From positions 232,720 through 296,719 of the forward strand of contig VXCM01000938.1 in assembly GCA_014773175.1 (NCBI GenBank): a DNA stretch of 64,000 bases, given 5' to 3'. The DNA is from Lucifuga dentata. Taxonomy: Eukaryota; Chordata; Actinopteri; Ophidiiformes; Bythitidae. Of the stretch, positions 1 through 13,500 are shown one piece after another. The translations under genes and the position numbers were made by a program. Numbering within the stretch: position 1 is the stretch's first letter; every line of letters starts with the position of its first letter. The notes under the pieces are model-generated. The model made no database searches, had not been told where the DNA came from, and saw nothing but the letters and a program-made list of their open reading frames with translations.

Positions 1-70
1 TGGAGGTAGTAATTGCAGTGCAGCATATTTTGTGTGTTTCTAATGCTGTAATATTGACATCTGCTTCCAG

Positions 71-3000
71 GTAAGAAAGATGAGGATGCAGCTGCAGATG
101 TAATAGACATTCCAAAGAGGACCACACCTGCCAAAGGTAGGCAAAGTGTCCACATCGCCTCACACAGTCAACTTCTTTATGTGGTATAATGAGAAGGAAA
201 TGTTCAGGTGTTTGTGACCTTCACGTTTTCCCTTCCATCCTTTTGAAACCATCTTTAATCCTTGTACCCCCCCCCCANTCCCCCCCCCCATCTCCCTCTC
301 TCCTCCAGGTTATGAGCTGTTGTATCAGCCAGAGGTGGTCCGTATTTACACCTCTCTGCTAAAGGAGTCCAAGAATCCCATTGTGCTGGAAGCCTCAGCT
401 GGAGCGGTTCAAAATCTTTGCGCTGGGCGCTGGACTGTAAGTTGACCTGTTGAGCTGGTGTTCACGACCATTCCATTCCATCTTATTCCATTTCACAACG
501 CCAAAACTCTGTGCACTGAGTAAACACACCAGCTGATCATGGAGGAATCCATATTTCTAATGCCGACCCTAGGAGGGTTAGCTGGCTATCAGTGCTAGGC
601 TGTGGAAATCTGAGCAAACAGATCTCCACAGCCAAATCCCAACATAAATGTTAGAGCAGGGTACTCAAATATAAATCTTAAAGGTCCACAAAGAAAAATT
701 TCAATAAGACAAAAGTCCGTTTATTNTACTCAAATATAAATCTTAAAGGTCCACAAAGAAAAATTTCAATAAGACAAAAGTCCGTTTATTAAGGTCAGTG
801 AAGCAGCCAGACATTCGGTTTTGCTTTCTCTGCTGCGGAGAATTTTGAGTCATTGCATCACAGTGATGTCTCGCAGATAATACATATAACACATTTGAAA
901 AGTATAATTTGTTCAGAGTCCGGTGACAGTTGTGGTTCAGTCCAGATCCGGACTGGAGTCTGGACTTTGAGGATGACTGCTTTAGAGTTTACAGAAACAG
1001 GACCAAACAGGGCTTAGTCATTCAAATCATATGTAGCCTTGGGAGTGTTATGAGGCATTTGCAGACACTTCAGTTTCAACTGCCTGATCATCTGACATGC
1101 AACTTTTTGTGTTGCACGATTTTACCTCTCAGTTTTCCTAAAAGCTCTGGCTATGTGGACATCTGAAACCATTTGGCAGATGAGACTAAGTATAATTTAT
1201 GAATAAAGCCTTTTTATCTTGCTTTGTGTTGACCTCATTCTAGCCTTGAAAATAAACACATTAGTGTGGGGAAAAGTGTTTCCTTTTCAGTAATTGTAGC
1301 TAAAGATAGGATATCTAGTGTATGTGTTTATCTAATATATGTGTGTATCTAATGTATGTCTAATTGCAAAGTCATTCTCATGAAATGCAAGTATTTTCAC
1401 TCTTGACCTTGTTGTAAAATGTTTTAAGTATTTGGTTACATCATTTATACAGGTTATTTATATAACTATTTCATCATATTCTCATACACAGACTACAAAG
1501 CAGGGCCTAATTAATGGCTGATGTTGCCCTCTCTTACTGATTTAAACCAATTTTTTTACTACTGTGGCTTGATATTGTAGAGGTAAGATTATTGGGAGGC
1601 TGGTGTGTTAAATGCCATTTGGAGCAAGGCAACTTTTTATGGATATACATGATTCAGATGGTAGGTATTCACAAAGATGAATAGCCTGGCAACAACACAC
1701 CACTTGGAAAAAACCCATGAACATTGTATTACTGTCAGTAGACAGCATTTGTAAGATGAAAACAGTGGAAAAAGATAGACTTCCCAGTATGTTTCACAAA
1801 TGCAGCAAAACCTCTGACAGAGAATTATTAACACATCTTAAATGCCATTCATTGATTAGGATGATTTTCATAAGGTCCATGTAAAAGTACTGATTGTAAT
1901 ATCTAGCCTCCAATTTTAAAAGTTGCACGTTTGTCTCGGTGTAGTATGGCCAGTACATCCGTGCCTTGCTGCGTCAGGAGAAGGGTCTACCCATGATGAC
2001 TGAACTGCTGGCCCACGGCAATGACCGCGTAGTCAGGGCCATGTCTGGAGCCCTCCGCAACCTGGCCATCGATGCACGCAACAGAGATCTACTAGGTGAG
2101 ACTAGGAATGCTCTGAGAGACACAGGCCATCCTTTTTCTACATTTCCATATTTATATGTAAAAAACAAACAAAAAAAACTGTTGTGATGTAACTGTTTTT
2201 GTTAATTATATCAGTACTTTTTTTTGTACTATTGTACTGTTTATAAGTTTAACCACTCTCTATGTACATGGATGTTTCTCAGGTAAACATGCCGTGCCTC
2301 ACCTGGTGGCCAACCTGCCCAGTGGTGGTCAAAGCCAACCAGTGAGAGCACTATCGGAGGGGACGGTGGTGTCGGTATTGAACACACTCCATGAGGTTCT
2401 GGGCTCCAGTCTGGAAGCAGCAAAGACTCTCAGGGCCTCGCAGGGAATTGAAAGGCTGGTGCTCATCAACAAGGATGGGTAAGGGCAGATGCATTGTGAA
2501 CAGGATGGGAAGTGTGTGATGTTGAGATGATGGGAACAGCTGAGTGTATGTAAAGTGTAAGGTATCCCATGTCAAAGTGTATGTCTGCCTGTGTGAGATA
2601 CTATCAGAGAAGAAATGGGATCTTAATATGTCCATCACCCTATTCATAGTTCTGTGGGATATATTTGTATCCAGATCTACAAATTACCAGCCTTTTATAA
2701 TTACAAGTTAGTAGTAATTACCTTCATTATGGATGCACCATACAATAAATGTATTTAATTGCCTCTCTCCCTCTCATACCTCCTCCGCATCACCAGCAAT
2801 CGTTCTGAGCGGGAGGTGCGTGGGGCCGGCCTGGTGCTGCAGACAGTTTGGGCCTACAAGGAGCTGCGGCGCACCTTGGAGAAGGATGGCTGGAAAAAGA
2901 CAGACTTCATGATCAACCTGAACCCTCCCAGCAATAACACCAGAGCCAATGGAGGATATGAGGACAGCACTCTGCCACTCATAGACAAAGGTCAGGAAGT

Positions 3001-5920
3001 GAAAGACAAACATGTGCAGTATGCTCCAGTAAGTGTTTTATATTTACACAAGCAGACTGTATAGCTTTTTAGTTTATGCAAAGAACAGAGTTGAGTAGGA
3101 GTTGCAATCAATAAATTATGTGTTTGTCCCAGTCTGCTTGATGTGTTTTTATCGCAGTGGAACATTTGAGATAATCATAGGTAGTGTTGTCGTTAACGGA
3201 GATATTTGCTAAATCTCCTTCTAATACATTCAGAAGATTGTGTAATCTCTTTGGCAGTTTTTGAAATATTCTTTTTGGCAAGCCTCACCCTTCATGTGAA
3301 ACTGTGCAAATACTAGTTGGCTCAGGTCTGACACACCACCGGAATATTTACAGGACGCACATGAACACACACCATGTAACAACATGGTGTGTGTTCATGT
3401 GCACCAGCAACAACAACATTATCTGCTCATTCTGTGTGTGTTTTTTGACACAGGAAGCAAAGGGGACCGGGAAATGATTCCAATGAATGACTTGGGATCA
3501 GGTAAGTGTGACATTAGAACACACACACATGCACACACATGAACCCATACACCTTTTTAAAACTCTTGTTTCTCCTCCTCAGATGCCTACTCCACACTGG
3601 ACCAGAGAGGGAGAGGGAACACTCTGGATAACACAGTCGAACCTGCTGAGAAAGATGCAGTACAGGTAAAGTACATGCACATAAAAACTATTGGATGACT
3701 CCACCACAGGAAGGATTATTCTCTCCCTTAGTCCTACCATGAAGTGACTATTATATGCATAACTTCTAAATCCTTCTTAAGCCAAATATAACTTCGGTTT
3801 ATCTTCTCTAGTGGTTTACAAAAGACAATGTCTAAGGATTTCCTATTTTGGACAAGACATGGAATAAACTTTTTCCATACATTTCCACATCTTATTTATA
3901 AATTTTAGTTTGTGCTTTCAAATCATGTTCAGCAGTGGTTTTAAACAACTGAGGCGCTTAGTATGATGAACGTTTGAGCCATCTGTGTATCATGGAGCAC
4001 TGTGTGGACAGCTAATGGGAGCCTGATAGCCAATCTCAGTATTTTGGCTCTGCCCATATACACTGCCCGGCCAAAAAAAAAAAAAAAANAAAAAAAAAAA
4101 AAAAGTCACACACTCAATATTTTGTTGGACCGCCTTTAGCTTTGATTATGGCATGCATTCGCCATGGCATCGTTTCGATAAGCTTATGCAATATTACAAC
4201 ATTTATTTCTGTCCAGAGTTGCATTATTTTTTCGCCAAGATCTTGTATTGATGATGGGAGAGTTGGACCGCTGCGTAAAGTCTTCTCCAGCACATCCTTC
4301 CAGGCNGATCTTGTATTGATGATGGGAGAGTTGGACCGCTGCGTAAAGTCTTCTCCAGCACATCCTTCCAGGCTTTAATAATGCGTTGGACAGTCCTTAA
4401 CCCAATTTTAGTAGTTTCAGCAATCTCCTTAGTTGTTTTCTTTGTTTGTTGATGCAGGCCAATAATTTGACCCTTCCGAAACAGAGTAACAGCTTTTCCA
4501 CAACCACAGGATATGTTTTCCAACATGGTTGTTTAAGAAATGAGAAGCTACTCACTGCATCAGTTAGGGTTAAATAACTTGTTGCCAGCTGCAACTTATT
4601 AATCACTGCAGTAATTATCCAATGGAAGGCTCTTACATATTTGCTTAGTTAAATCCAGGTGGTGACTTTTTTTTGGCCAGGCAGTGTATAAATAAATAAT
4701 AGCACATCTCTCAGCAACTCTCTTGGTACATTCAATCGATTCAGAGGAAGTTTTTTTTTTCCCCCACTATCTGTGTTGTCTCCAAATACCTTCAGCCTTT
4801 ATAGCACCTCTGTGAAATAATTCCAGCTTCTGTCAGCGCAATCATCTTTACTGGATTAAAGGACCATACCACCATTTTGCATGATTGAGCCTAATATATT
4901 CAATTTTCATACACAATTTTCATACTCCCAAAGCATACTACTGGAATGGTGAGTCAAAATAAATTTTTCCTACCTTCCAGACCATCTTTGGTTTCAGTTC
5001 ATTCTGGTACGCTATTAAAATCAACTTGTTGATACTTGAAACGTTCTTGAGATANTGGTTTCAGTTCATTCTGGTACGCTATTAAAATCAACTTGTTGAT
5101 ACTTGAAACGTTCTTGAGATAAGTAATCCATCATCGTGAACAACACATATATTAGTGTTTAAGTGCCATAAAAAGCGCGGAGTGAATGTATGTCTCCACC
5201 GGGGAATATAGTCTCAAAAGAAGACCTGCGTTTATTGAAAAATTTTAATGACAGTTACTTCGTAATTTTGGTTAACTATTAGCAGGCGAAACATCAATTT
5301 TTAACATGGGTGCATAACTTGAATATTTGATTTTGAAAGATTAAGAGATTTTTCAAAATATTAGGAAAACTGGGAAAGCTGAAATACAATTTTATCCTTA
5401 GGGAAATGATTGTCAGTAACGTTACATGTATGAAAATTGAATATTTTAGAATCAAACATGCTAAATAGCTGGTATGGCCCTTTAAAGAGTCCTGAATCAA
5501 AGAGGGAGAATTAATCTGAAAAACATTGACATCCTGTTAACTAAATTATATCAAGAAATAACTGGAAGCTGTAGAGCAAATAAAACTGGATTATCACGTT
5601 CACTGCATTCACCTTGTGAGAAACTCTGAGAATGTTATCGTGTGAACAGACATGCTCACATCCACCCACAGACAGCATGTTGATGCATGTCCTAAGACAC
5701 TGATTAAAATCTCCGTCTTACATATTTCTCTTTCTTTCGTAACAGAATCTAACATTTTAAACTAACCTTTTGTAATCCTTTGTGTGTCTGATTCCCACCT
5801 CTGTCTGGCTGTTCTATTTCCTTTTACACATTTCTCTTTTTTCATGTTTTTGTCTTCCCTTTTGGATTCTCACACCTTATTCTTCTTCACCCTCATATTT
5901 CTCTTTCCTTATTTACCCCA

Positions 5921-5986
<66 letters not shown>

Positions 5987-6046
5987 GGAGGGATGTATGG
6001 GGAGAGGCAGGCTTCTGTGCCTCTTATGGATTCTTACGATGGTTAG
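71..6046 (+). CDS. ctnnd1: Catenin delta-1 (p120-catenin), 3' portion
   Basis: Armadillo-repeat protein that binds the juxtamembrane region of classical cadherins, stabilises adherens junctions and modulates Rho GTPases. Coding exons read as 71-136, 309-436, 1945-2095, 2283-2478, 2797-2990, 3454-3501, 3583-3665 and 5987-6046 (TAG at 6044-6046); all phases agree. The N-terminal half lies upstream of the window. Visible armadillo sequence includes GYELLYQPEVVRIY, LEASAGAVQNLCAGRWT, RVVRAMSGALRNLA and RSEREVRGAGLVLQTVW, which fit p120. The tail has EDSTLPLIDKG, REMIPMNDLGS and NTLDNTVEPAEKD, matching the p120 C-terminal tail rather than ARVCF or delta-catenin, which end in a DSWV PDZ ligand; this protein ends PLMDSYDG. 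The donor at 2991 is weak (GTCAGG) and a consensus GTAAGT lies 38 nt downstream. The final acceptor sits at the end of a TCTG/TC microsatellite. Family call is firm; the tail exon structure is slightly less sure. Confidence 0.93.
3357..3402. repeat. 21-bp perfect inverted repeat (hairpin) in a ctnnd1 intron
   Basis: Arms 3357-3377 and 3382-3402 are exact reverse complements with a 4-nt loop. In pre-mRNA this would be a very stable stem ending about 50 nt upstream of the acceptor of the 48-nt tail exon at 3454. No transposon identity was recognised. Confidence 0.85.
4061..4686 (-). mobile_element. Tc1/mariner-like element, internally deleted
   Basis: The terminal inverted repeats begin CACTGCCYGGCCAAAA at 4061 and are mirrored at the right end (4671-4686). 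Each end is flanked by a TA dinucleotide (4059-4060 and 4687-4688), the usual Tc1 target duplication. The minus strand carries part of a transposase N-terminal helix-turn-helix region (GLHQQTKKTTKEIAETTKIG, then RTVQRIIKAWKDVL), about 100 residues, without the DDE catalytic domain, so the copy is non-autonomous. The block 4239-4305 is repeated as 4307-4373 around a single N; this is an assembly effect. It lies in the last ctnnd1 intron. Confidence 0.8.
4856..5485 (-). mobile_element. Long-TIR non-autonomous element (MITE-like), subfamily A, copy 1
   Basis: This 630-bp unit starts TTAAAGGACCATACC and ends with its inverse GGTATGGCCCTTTAA. The outer ~90 bp at each end are inverted copies of one another. 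The interior matches the copies at 11282, 13368 and 48229 but is inverted relative to them. There is no open reading frame for a transposase. It lies in the last ctnnd1 intron. Bases 4989-5054 and 5056-5121 are an N-joined assembly duplicate. Confidence 0.75.
5918..5984 (+). repeat. (TCTG)n(TC)n microsatellite forming a splice acceptor
   Basis: A compound pyrimidine microsatellite runs directly into the AG of the last ctnnd1 exon, so it serves as the polypyrimidine tract. Confidence 0.9.
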
Positions 6047-8690
6047 GCTACACCAGCTGTCACAATGCATGTCAGCGCATGGTATGTGTCTCACCCGCTG
6101 CTCCTCTCAACTCACCGCATGGCCTAACATTAGTTTTGTACCTGAAACTGTGTCTGTGTTTTTTTCCAACCACAATAGTGACTGTACTAATATCAGCAAG
6201 CCTACGTTGTACTTGAATTGTTTTCTTGCTCCCCCTGCTGGTAAAAAGTGTCCATGTTTTTCTTTGCAGTTTGTCAAATTATTGTCTTTTCTAATGTGCT
6301 GATTGTATTGCCTGTAGCCACTATTTTGTATTATCATATGTATTGTGTTACAAAAGCATCTGCCATGGAGCTTAATTTGAAACGTTTCAGTGTGTACTTA
6401 TTTGTGCCTTGGCATGAATGTCAGTATTAGCTGCCCCACTTGATAGATTCCCTTATCTCTGCATCTGTTCTTACAGAAAAACTGATTGTGTGCATTACAA
6501 GACGACAGCCTCCTCCCACCTACTGTCCTTGCTGAACAGATGGCACTCGCTGAGGGACCATGACACTACCAATAGGACTAAACTCCATCCTTTTCCCTTC
6601 ATTCTTCTGTCCCTCTTCTCTTTTTCAGTCTATCTTCTCTCGCTTTCTCTCTCTGTTACATTCCTCCGCTGCACCTGACTGACACACTAAAGAAACCACG
6701 TGGAAATCTGACGTGGTTCTACGCTCCCTGTGGACAACTGGACGTGACATTATGACCTCTTTGTGTTCTGCAAGTCCCCAAATCCCAAAACACTAACCAC
6801 TCACCAAGCTAAACTGGCCACAAGCTCCTCCTGCAACACTACTTTTGCACCAGATGTCATCATGATTTGCTTGGATAACACTAAACCCTCTTTTGACAGC
6901 AGTGCTACTCCTGACAGAAAAAAAAGAAGAGGTTGTGGCTTCATCTGGAAACCTTTTGTAATTTCTTGGAGGCCAGAGCTTAGACTTACTGGAGACTTTG
7001 CCAAACTAATCAAAAGGAACTTTTGGCATCAGAACAGGACACTTTCTGCTGAAACATAAATGGGTATTACATGTTTTGAAGAAATTAAGGGAATGTGTCT
7101 TGTTTGCTCTGATTTAAATTCTACAACAGTGATCTCCTACCACTGAGCCAATGTCTGTTGATTTAATTGGATATCTGTAAAGCTTCTGCTTCTGTTTTAG
7201 TAATGGTTGTTCCTCTTCTTGCTTTGTGCTATACCACGGTAATGTACGTACATGTGCCAAATGACACTACTGCTACTGCTGCAACTGCCAATATCCAATG
7301 CAAGAACATTTCCTCACACACGGACTCTTACAGCAGTTACACTGAAAGTTGTCACCTGCTTTGTTTTGTATGCATTGTGTGAAGAGTCTGTGCCCGTTCT
7401 TTGTCAGCATGCATGGGGGTGCTGCATTGTCTGTATTTAATTGTGACTCATAGACTTAAAGGGGTGGTTAATCCTACAATTTACAGGCAGAAATAGACTA
7501 CACACACATTAGCATAGACATTATAGTCTGTTATATTTCTATCATGTTAATTCTGTTCAATGTAAGATCTTAACGTTCAATTTTTGGGAGAAATCACAGG
7601 ATGTGATTGATTCAGTGGGTGTGCTTGGTTTTATCTGCGGGTCTATAATATTATGAGTGTGTACATAGATGAATGCCTCTAACAGTGTCTGTGTGGGCTA
7701 ACTGGAGTGCCTCACTCATTTAGCATAGGTCCGATGGGTATGTCCAAGATGACATGGGAAGCAAGTTACGAGTTGAGAATATATGGAACTCAGCAGTTTT
7801 ATATTCTGCAAGATAATGGAATATATTAACTTGTATGTATGTAAGACTATGAATTTGGTCTTGATTCTTTTTTGTTTGGATTATTTTAATAGTATATCAA
7901 ACTCTTGAGGTCTATTTAATTTCTTGTTTTACAAACCCATAGTCTATCTGGCTTTGAGTCTATAGAGCAGTAAATCAGGAGGAGATATTACAGTTAGTTT
8001 TGCCTACATTTTTTTCATACAGTGCTTGTTCTGTAGAAGACTGCATATTTGTTAGTCCGGAGTGAGATGTAGATACTGAGCGGATTATTAAACGAAGCAC
8101 TCGGGGGGGNGGGCTATAAAGTGTGTTTTTCTTTTGTTATTTTTTTACATTTTCCTTTCTATTTTCCATACCTGTTGAAACACTACATTCTCTCAAAATA
8201 ACTTGCCTTCAAGAGTGGATTGACTAAAGACAAGAATGGAAGACAGCAAGGGTTCATTTTACAAGATGTCATCTGTGTAAGCAGACAGACCTGAATTTGC
8301 TATTAGATAAAGTGGAGGAAAAAAATAAAAGCACATATAAACTATATTATACAAGAGAATATTTGTTAATTTTAATGGTTTTATGTATTTTTTTTTTTTT
8401 TTATATTTTATGATCTGGGTTTAATTGTTTTGGGTGTTCTGGGTGAACACATATGCAATCAGTTTTTATGTTTGAAAACATTTATGATTTTTGATTAAAT
8501 ATGAAATGACATAGCTAAAACAAACCTTTACAACTCGTCAGTCATCAAATACTGGAACACTAATGAAAAGCTGATTCTGAACTACACCTTAATCTCTTTG
8601 CCTTGGCTCTTAAAATTGCACATCCTCATTTATGAATGAAATGTAACTAGCAATACTGTTTTTAATAAAAAGAAAATGATTTTTCAGAGC
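6047..8690 (+). other. ctnnd1: ctnnd1 3' UTR and polyadenylation region
   Basis: There is no gene-like open frame after the ctnnd1 stop. Candidate AATAAA signals occur near 8324 and, more convincingly, at 8664-8669. The short open frames in 6400-7440 lack homology that I recognise and fit untranslated sequence. A CTCF-like motif lies at 6228-6241 on the minus strand. Confidence 0.55.
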
Positions 8691-9640
8691 CTTTGTCTTA
8701 TTTTGGCTTTGTTTGATCAAGCTGTATGGTCGATTTGTGTGGAATTCAGTTCATTATGAAAAATCGTCCCTTAAATGTTGAGGAATTTAATGATCATTGA
8801 TAAAGTTGTTTTCTTTCTTGTCGTTTCACATGGAAGCCACGAGGTGTCGCTCGTACTAAGGGACTTCATTTTACGAATGCAGGTGCGGTTGGGTGGAGGC
8901 GTAAACCTAAAAAAAAAAAGAAAAAAAAAAAAAGCATTTCATGCTGTTACTATTAGCCCTCAAGTGTCACTGAATGAAAGGTAAGTCACCAAAACGCGCT
9001 TTCACAGGTAACAGTGAAATTACCTGTGTTTAATTACTGTGTTATTATTGTGTTTAATTAAAATTAAGTTTAATGACAATGCTCCAGCATGTTAGCGCTC
9101 ATCTGTAAAAGTGAAATAGGGCTCGCTATTTTCCGTTACCTCAAACTGTGTCTTTGTTTCCTGACATCCATTCATCCTTTGATTCAGCTGGAAGTAGTCT
9201 TGCAGAGTCTGGACACATTTTTGTAAAAACTCATGATCTGGTGGGATAGGCCACGCTGGGAAGTGGCATGTGTGTGTGCTGTCATGGGTGGGGGTGGGAC
9301 AGCTAACTTTTATTAAGTTAAGCGTCGCTTTGACAACTCAAATCACCTTTGTGCAGTGTTATCTAATTAACTTTTACGCTAATAGCGTGACAATAGTAAA
9401 ACCATTTCGTGGATGCAGTGGAAATTTGTATTTGCACGTTTAGTTTTAGTTTTATGCTAATAATGTAGCTTGCCATTAGCCAAACTTCCTGAAGATGTCG
9501 CTGTAACGTATTGCATTTACGTTGATCGATGATTAGCTAAATTTATTGAGGGATTCATTGTTAATTCTGCTAGAAAATTTTATAGGGAAAAGTAGATAAA
9601 GTGATTTATTAAATAACATTGTGTTATATGAATTAATGAC

Positions 9641-9720
9641 GTACTGCGCGAGCGCCATATTGCGCGCCCACGTGCGTCAGAGCTACACTCGACAAACGAG
9701 ATCAGACTTTAAAACACAAG
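9641..9720 (+). promoter_or_regulatory. btbd18: Likely btbd18 promoter and start of a non-coding exon
   Basis: A small CpG-rich island in otherwise AT-rich spacer holds GC-rich NRF1-like sequence, a YY1-like GCCATATT, and a CACGTG E-box at about 9669. A possible non-coding exon ends at 9720 before GTGACA. It lies about 0.85 kb upstream of the first coding exon. The region 8700-9640 is spacer where I see no gene. Confidence 0.4.
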
Positions 9721-10553
9721 GTGACAGAAAGCCTATTTACGGTGGATAAAGTGGAATAAGTTAACACATAGACGTGCTACTTTATTTTCTAAATCCAATT
9801 CCGAACCACTCACATTCTTTTGATTTCCAACTGAGAAAAATACCACAACAGTCAAAGAAACAGCTAATTCGATTGATTTTCTACATATGCTAGCTTCCAT
9901 TTTCATGGGTGTTGCACAGAAAAGTGATTCATCGGACAAAGTTATGATAGAGATAATGTGGAAAGCAAAATATGTGTCCTGTTTAAAACTGGTAGAGAAA
10001 TAGTTGAAATTCCAAACTAGTACTAGAAGTTGAACGATTTAAGGATAATGTATAATTGCAGATTTTCAGAACAAAATGTCAATAATGTTTGAAATATTGA
10101 TGGTTGAAGCTTTGTGAGGTCCTGATCTGCTTTATGATGTACTTCTGTCCTTGAAAACCAAAATAGTGCCACAAACACACGAAATGCTGTTTTACTTAAG
10201 TTACCAGCACTTCTAATTTGTCAACTCATGCAGCAAGTTTATCCTCTTCTTATTGCATTTAATTTCTCAAGACAACTTCGGTAATAAATAAATAAATGAA
10301 ATCACAGTTACTGAGATTTGAAATTTGCGTTTATTCAAATCACGATTTCAGTATAAAGACTTTAATTCTCCAGCCCTTCTAGCATCACATACTGTATACT
10401 TGTCACTCAGTTTTTACACCGTTAGTAAAATTATTACCACAGTTGGTATGTACAATACTAAGTTTTGTGTGTGTGTTTGATGATAAATTTAACCTCGTCT
10501 TATTGTTATTATTTAAGGCTATCTGTGTTCTTCCCTTTGCTCCCAGTACCAGT

Positions 10554-13500
10554 ATGGAAATGCAGAGGTTCCGCTTACTAGATTATAAGATGCAGCTCCT
10601 GGGGGAACTGCAGAGACAACAGAACAGCGCTCTTTTCTGTGATACCCTGCTGCAAAGTGATGGTGAGACATAAAAGTACAACAGTGAAAGTTGTATAGCT
10701 GATAATGTTTTTATGGAACAGCACATCTAGAAATAATGTGTGTGAATTGACATTAAATAGTGGTGGATGATTTGTACAAAACATTCTATAATGACATAAA
10801 TAATTTTATGTCATGATTAGTTTTATTGGAAATTCAATCAAGAACCCATTTATAGATCAAATAATAAGACAGAAATCTGTTTGGTTAATGACTTAAATTA
10901 CTTTTATTTTTCAAACCAGATAAATAAAAATTTGTCATCACTGCATAAACACCTACCTCAGTTGACAACATTAAGGTGTGTCAGGTTGAATGCAAAGCTA
11001 ATTTTATAGAAGTGGTGCAAATGCACAGTCAATGGAAGGATGCATATGCTGAACTGAATATATATCCAATTTGATGTAGCATATCATATCTAGAGGCTGC
11101 TTAAACAGACATGTTCATGCTGTGTCTGGTGAGGGAAGGCAAACTTTAAAAAAACAATAAAATTACATTCCTCTTGAGCAAAGCAAGGCAAAAATTGCTT
11201 TGTGTTCAGTCCATACATAGATGATAATAGCCAAATCAAGGTACAGACTTTCCTATAAAATTTTTAATGACACAATTTCCTTTGAAGGACCATACCACCC
11301 ATTTTGCATGTTTGAGCCTAATATATTCAATTTTTATACATGTATGGTTACTGACGATCATTTCCCAAAGGATAAAACCGAATTTCAACTTTCCTGATAT
11401 TTTGCAAAATCTTAATCTTTCAAAATCAAATATTCAAGTGATACACCCACCTTAANTCCTGATATTTTGCAAAATCTTAATCTTTCAAAATCAAATATTC
11501 AAGTGATACACCCACCTTAAAAGTCACCATTTCTCCTGCTGACAGTTATGCAGCCTTATGAAGTCACTGTCATTTAAATTTTTCGATAAACACTGGTCTT
11601 CTTGTGGAACTATATTCCCCGGTGAAGACATACATTCACTCCACGCTTTTTATTGCACTTAAACAGTAAAGTTATGAAACTTCGAAAAAAACCTGAATAC
11701 ATGTCTTGTTCACGATGATGGATTACCTATCCCAAGAACATTTCAAGTATCAACAAGTTGATTTTAATTGCGTACTAGAATGAACTGAAACTAATGGCGG
11801 TCAGGAAATTTTTTTTTAACTCACCATTCCAGTAGTATGCTTTGGGAAATGATTGTCAGTAACCTTACATGTATGAAAATTGAATATATTAGTCTCAAAC
11901 ATGCAAAATGGCCAGTATGGTTCTTTAAAGGATAATTGTGTCATTAAAAACTGTATAGGGAAGTCTTTACCACTTGACAAATCTCTGCCATTGCATGAGA
12001 TATGCCATCATATTTCTCAGCTCTGTTTAACTCAGTCTTCTCCCTCTTTTTTCTCAAGGTATCTCAGTCCCAGCCCACAGCTGTGTTTTAGCTGCTTTCA
12101 GCCCCTACCTGTCTCAAAAGCTGTCAACCTCTCCAACGCCTCAGTCTGGCCAACAGCGCCAACTTCAGCTCCAGGCTGTGAAGGCCAAGACGCTGCTGAA
12201 GTTAGTTAGTCTTCTGTATTCTGGTGAGCTGGAGGTCGAAGGAAGCATCGAGCAGAACGACCTGCTGGCTGCAGCTCGAAAGTTTGGGATTGCAGACCTA
12301 ATAGAAGGACAGAGAGATGGCGTGAAGGAGGGAGAATGGGAGGAGAAGCCTCCGAGTCTTAAGAGTGGCAGTGATTGTGGCGTGCTCGTAGAAGAAGGCG
12401 CAAACAGGGACAAAAGCAGGAAAAGGGATGCAGAAGTTCAGACTGAGGAGATGGCAGGAAGTGCAGACACAGAAAGTCCAGTCAAAACGAGGAGTTGTGT
12501 TTCCAAGGGCACACAGATGCACACAGACAAGGGCACACCCACTCCCAGTGCACCAGAAGTACCCACTGATGTCCACTCAGAAAGTGTTTCGCAAACGTTG
12601 AGCTCAAAGGCTGTGCTAGACTGTTCCTCTGACACCATAACAGATCCCACCTCAACAGCACATCTGTCCAGCGACTTGAGAACCTTTCCCACTCCCCCCC
12701 GTGATGATTCCAACCCCCCGGGACCCCAGGAAGACAGCACTCTCCAGCAGCCATCTGTGATAGAGAACAGCGTGCAGGCGTTGGCTGGGGACGCAACAAG
12801 TCTGGAGCATAGGATGCCAAATGGTGTGATAACCAAAAACACAGATCACACAGAGCAGAATAACACCAGCAGAGATGAAATACAAGCAGATGAAACAGGA
12901 AATGCTAAAATGAAGAGTAATGGGAGTGAGAAGTTTGGCATGAAGAACCTGATCAAGATGAAACGGATGATGGAGACCAGACAGATTTCCATTAAGGTAG
13001 GATGTAGTGGCTTGTTTTGCAACTGGCGAATAACCTGGGATCTATTCTTTCAAAGTTAGTTCAATATATAAACCCTAAAGCTATGTTAGACGACTTTAAA
13101 TTAATATGAAATTACACTGTTTTATAAGTCTAAATCACAAAGTAGAAGTAGATCAGAGCATCTCATAATACCTAATAATACCTCTGTATTTAATTCTGCC
13201 TTCAGGTATGAAACTGTAGCCACTTGAAGGAAGCAGTACCTCAGGTTTTTAATTGGAATTTAAAAAGTATAATACAGTGTCCTCAACAGTAAGGCCAAAA
13301 CAATTAATTGATTAGTCAATTAAAAGAAAATTAATTGACAAGTTTAGCAATCAATTATTTGGCGTTATTAAAAGACCATCCATTTTGCACGTTTGAGCCT
13401 AATATACGGTATTTAATTTTCATACGCGTGTTACTGAAAACCATTTCCCAAGGGATAAAACCGTTTCTGCTTTCCTGAGATATTGTAAAACCTCTTAATC

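Noticed and set aside
662..790. Apparent 64-bp tandem duplication in a ctnnd1 intron
   Set aside because: The two copies are identical and separated by a single N, the same pattern as the other assembly joins.
5918..6094. Open frames through the TCTG/TC tract on both strands
   Set aside because: These are repeat-encoded serine/leucine or arginine/glutamate runs; the real signal is the short ctnnd1 last exon in one frame.
12438..12842. 134-codon minus-strand frame
   Set aside because: It is antisense to btbd18 exon 3, where the plus frame is clearly coding and continuous with the BTB domain.
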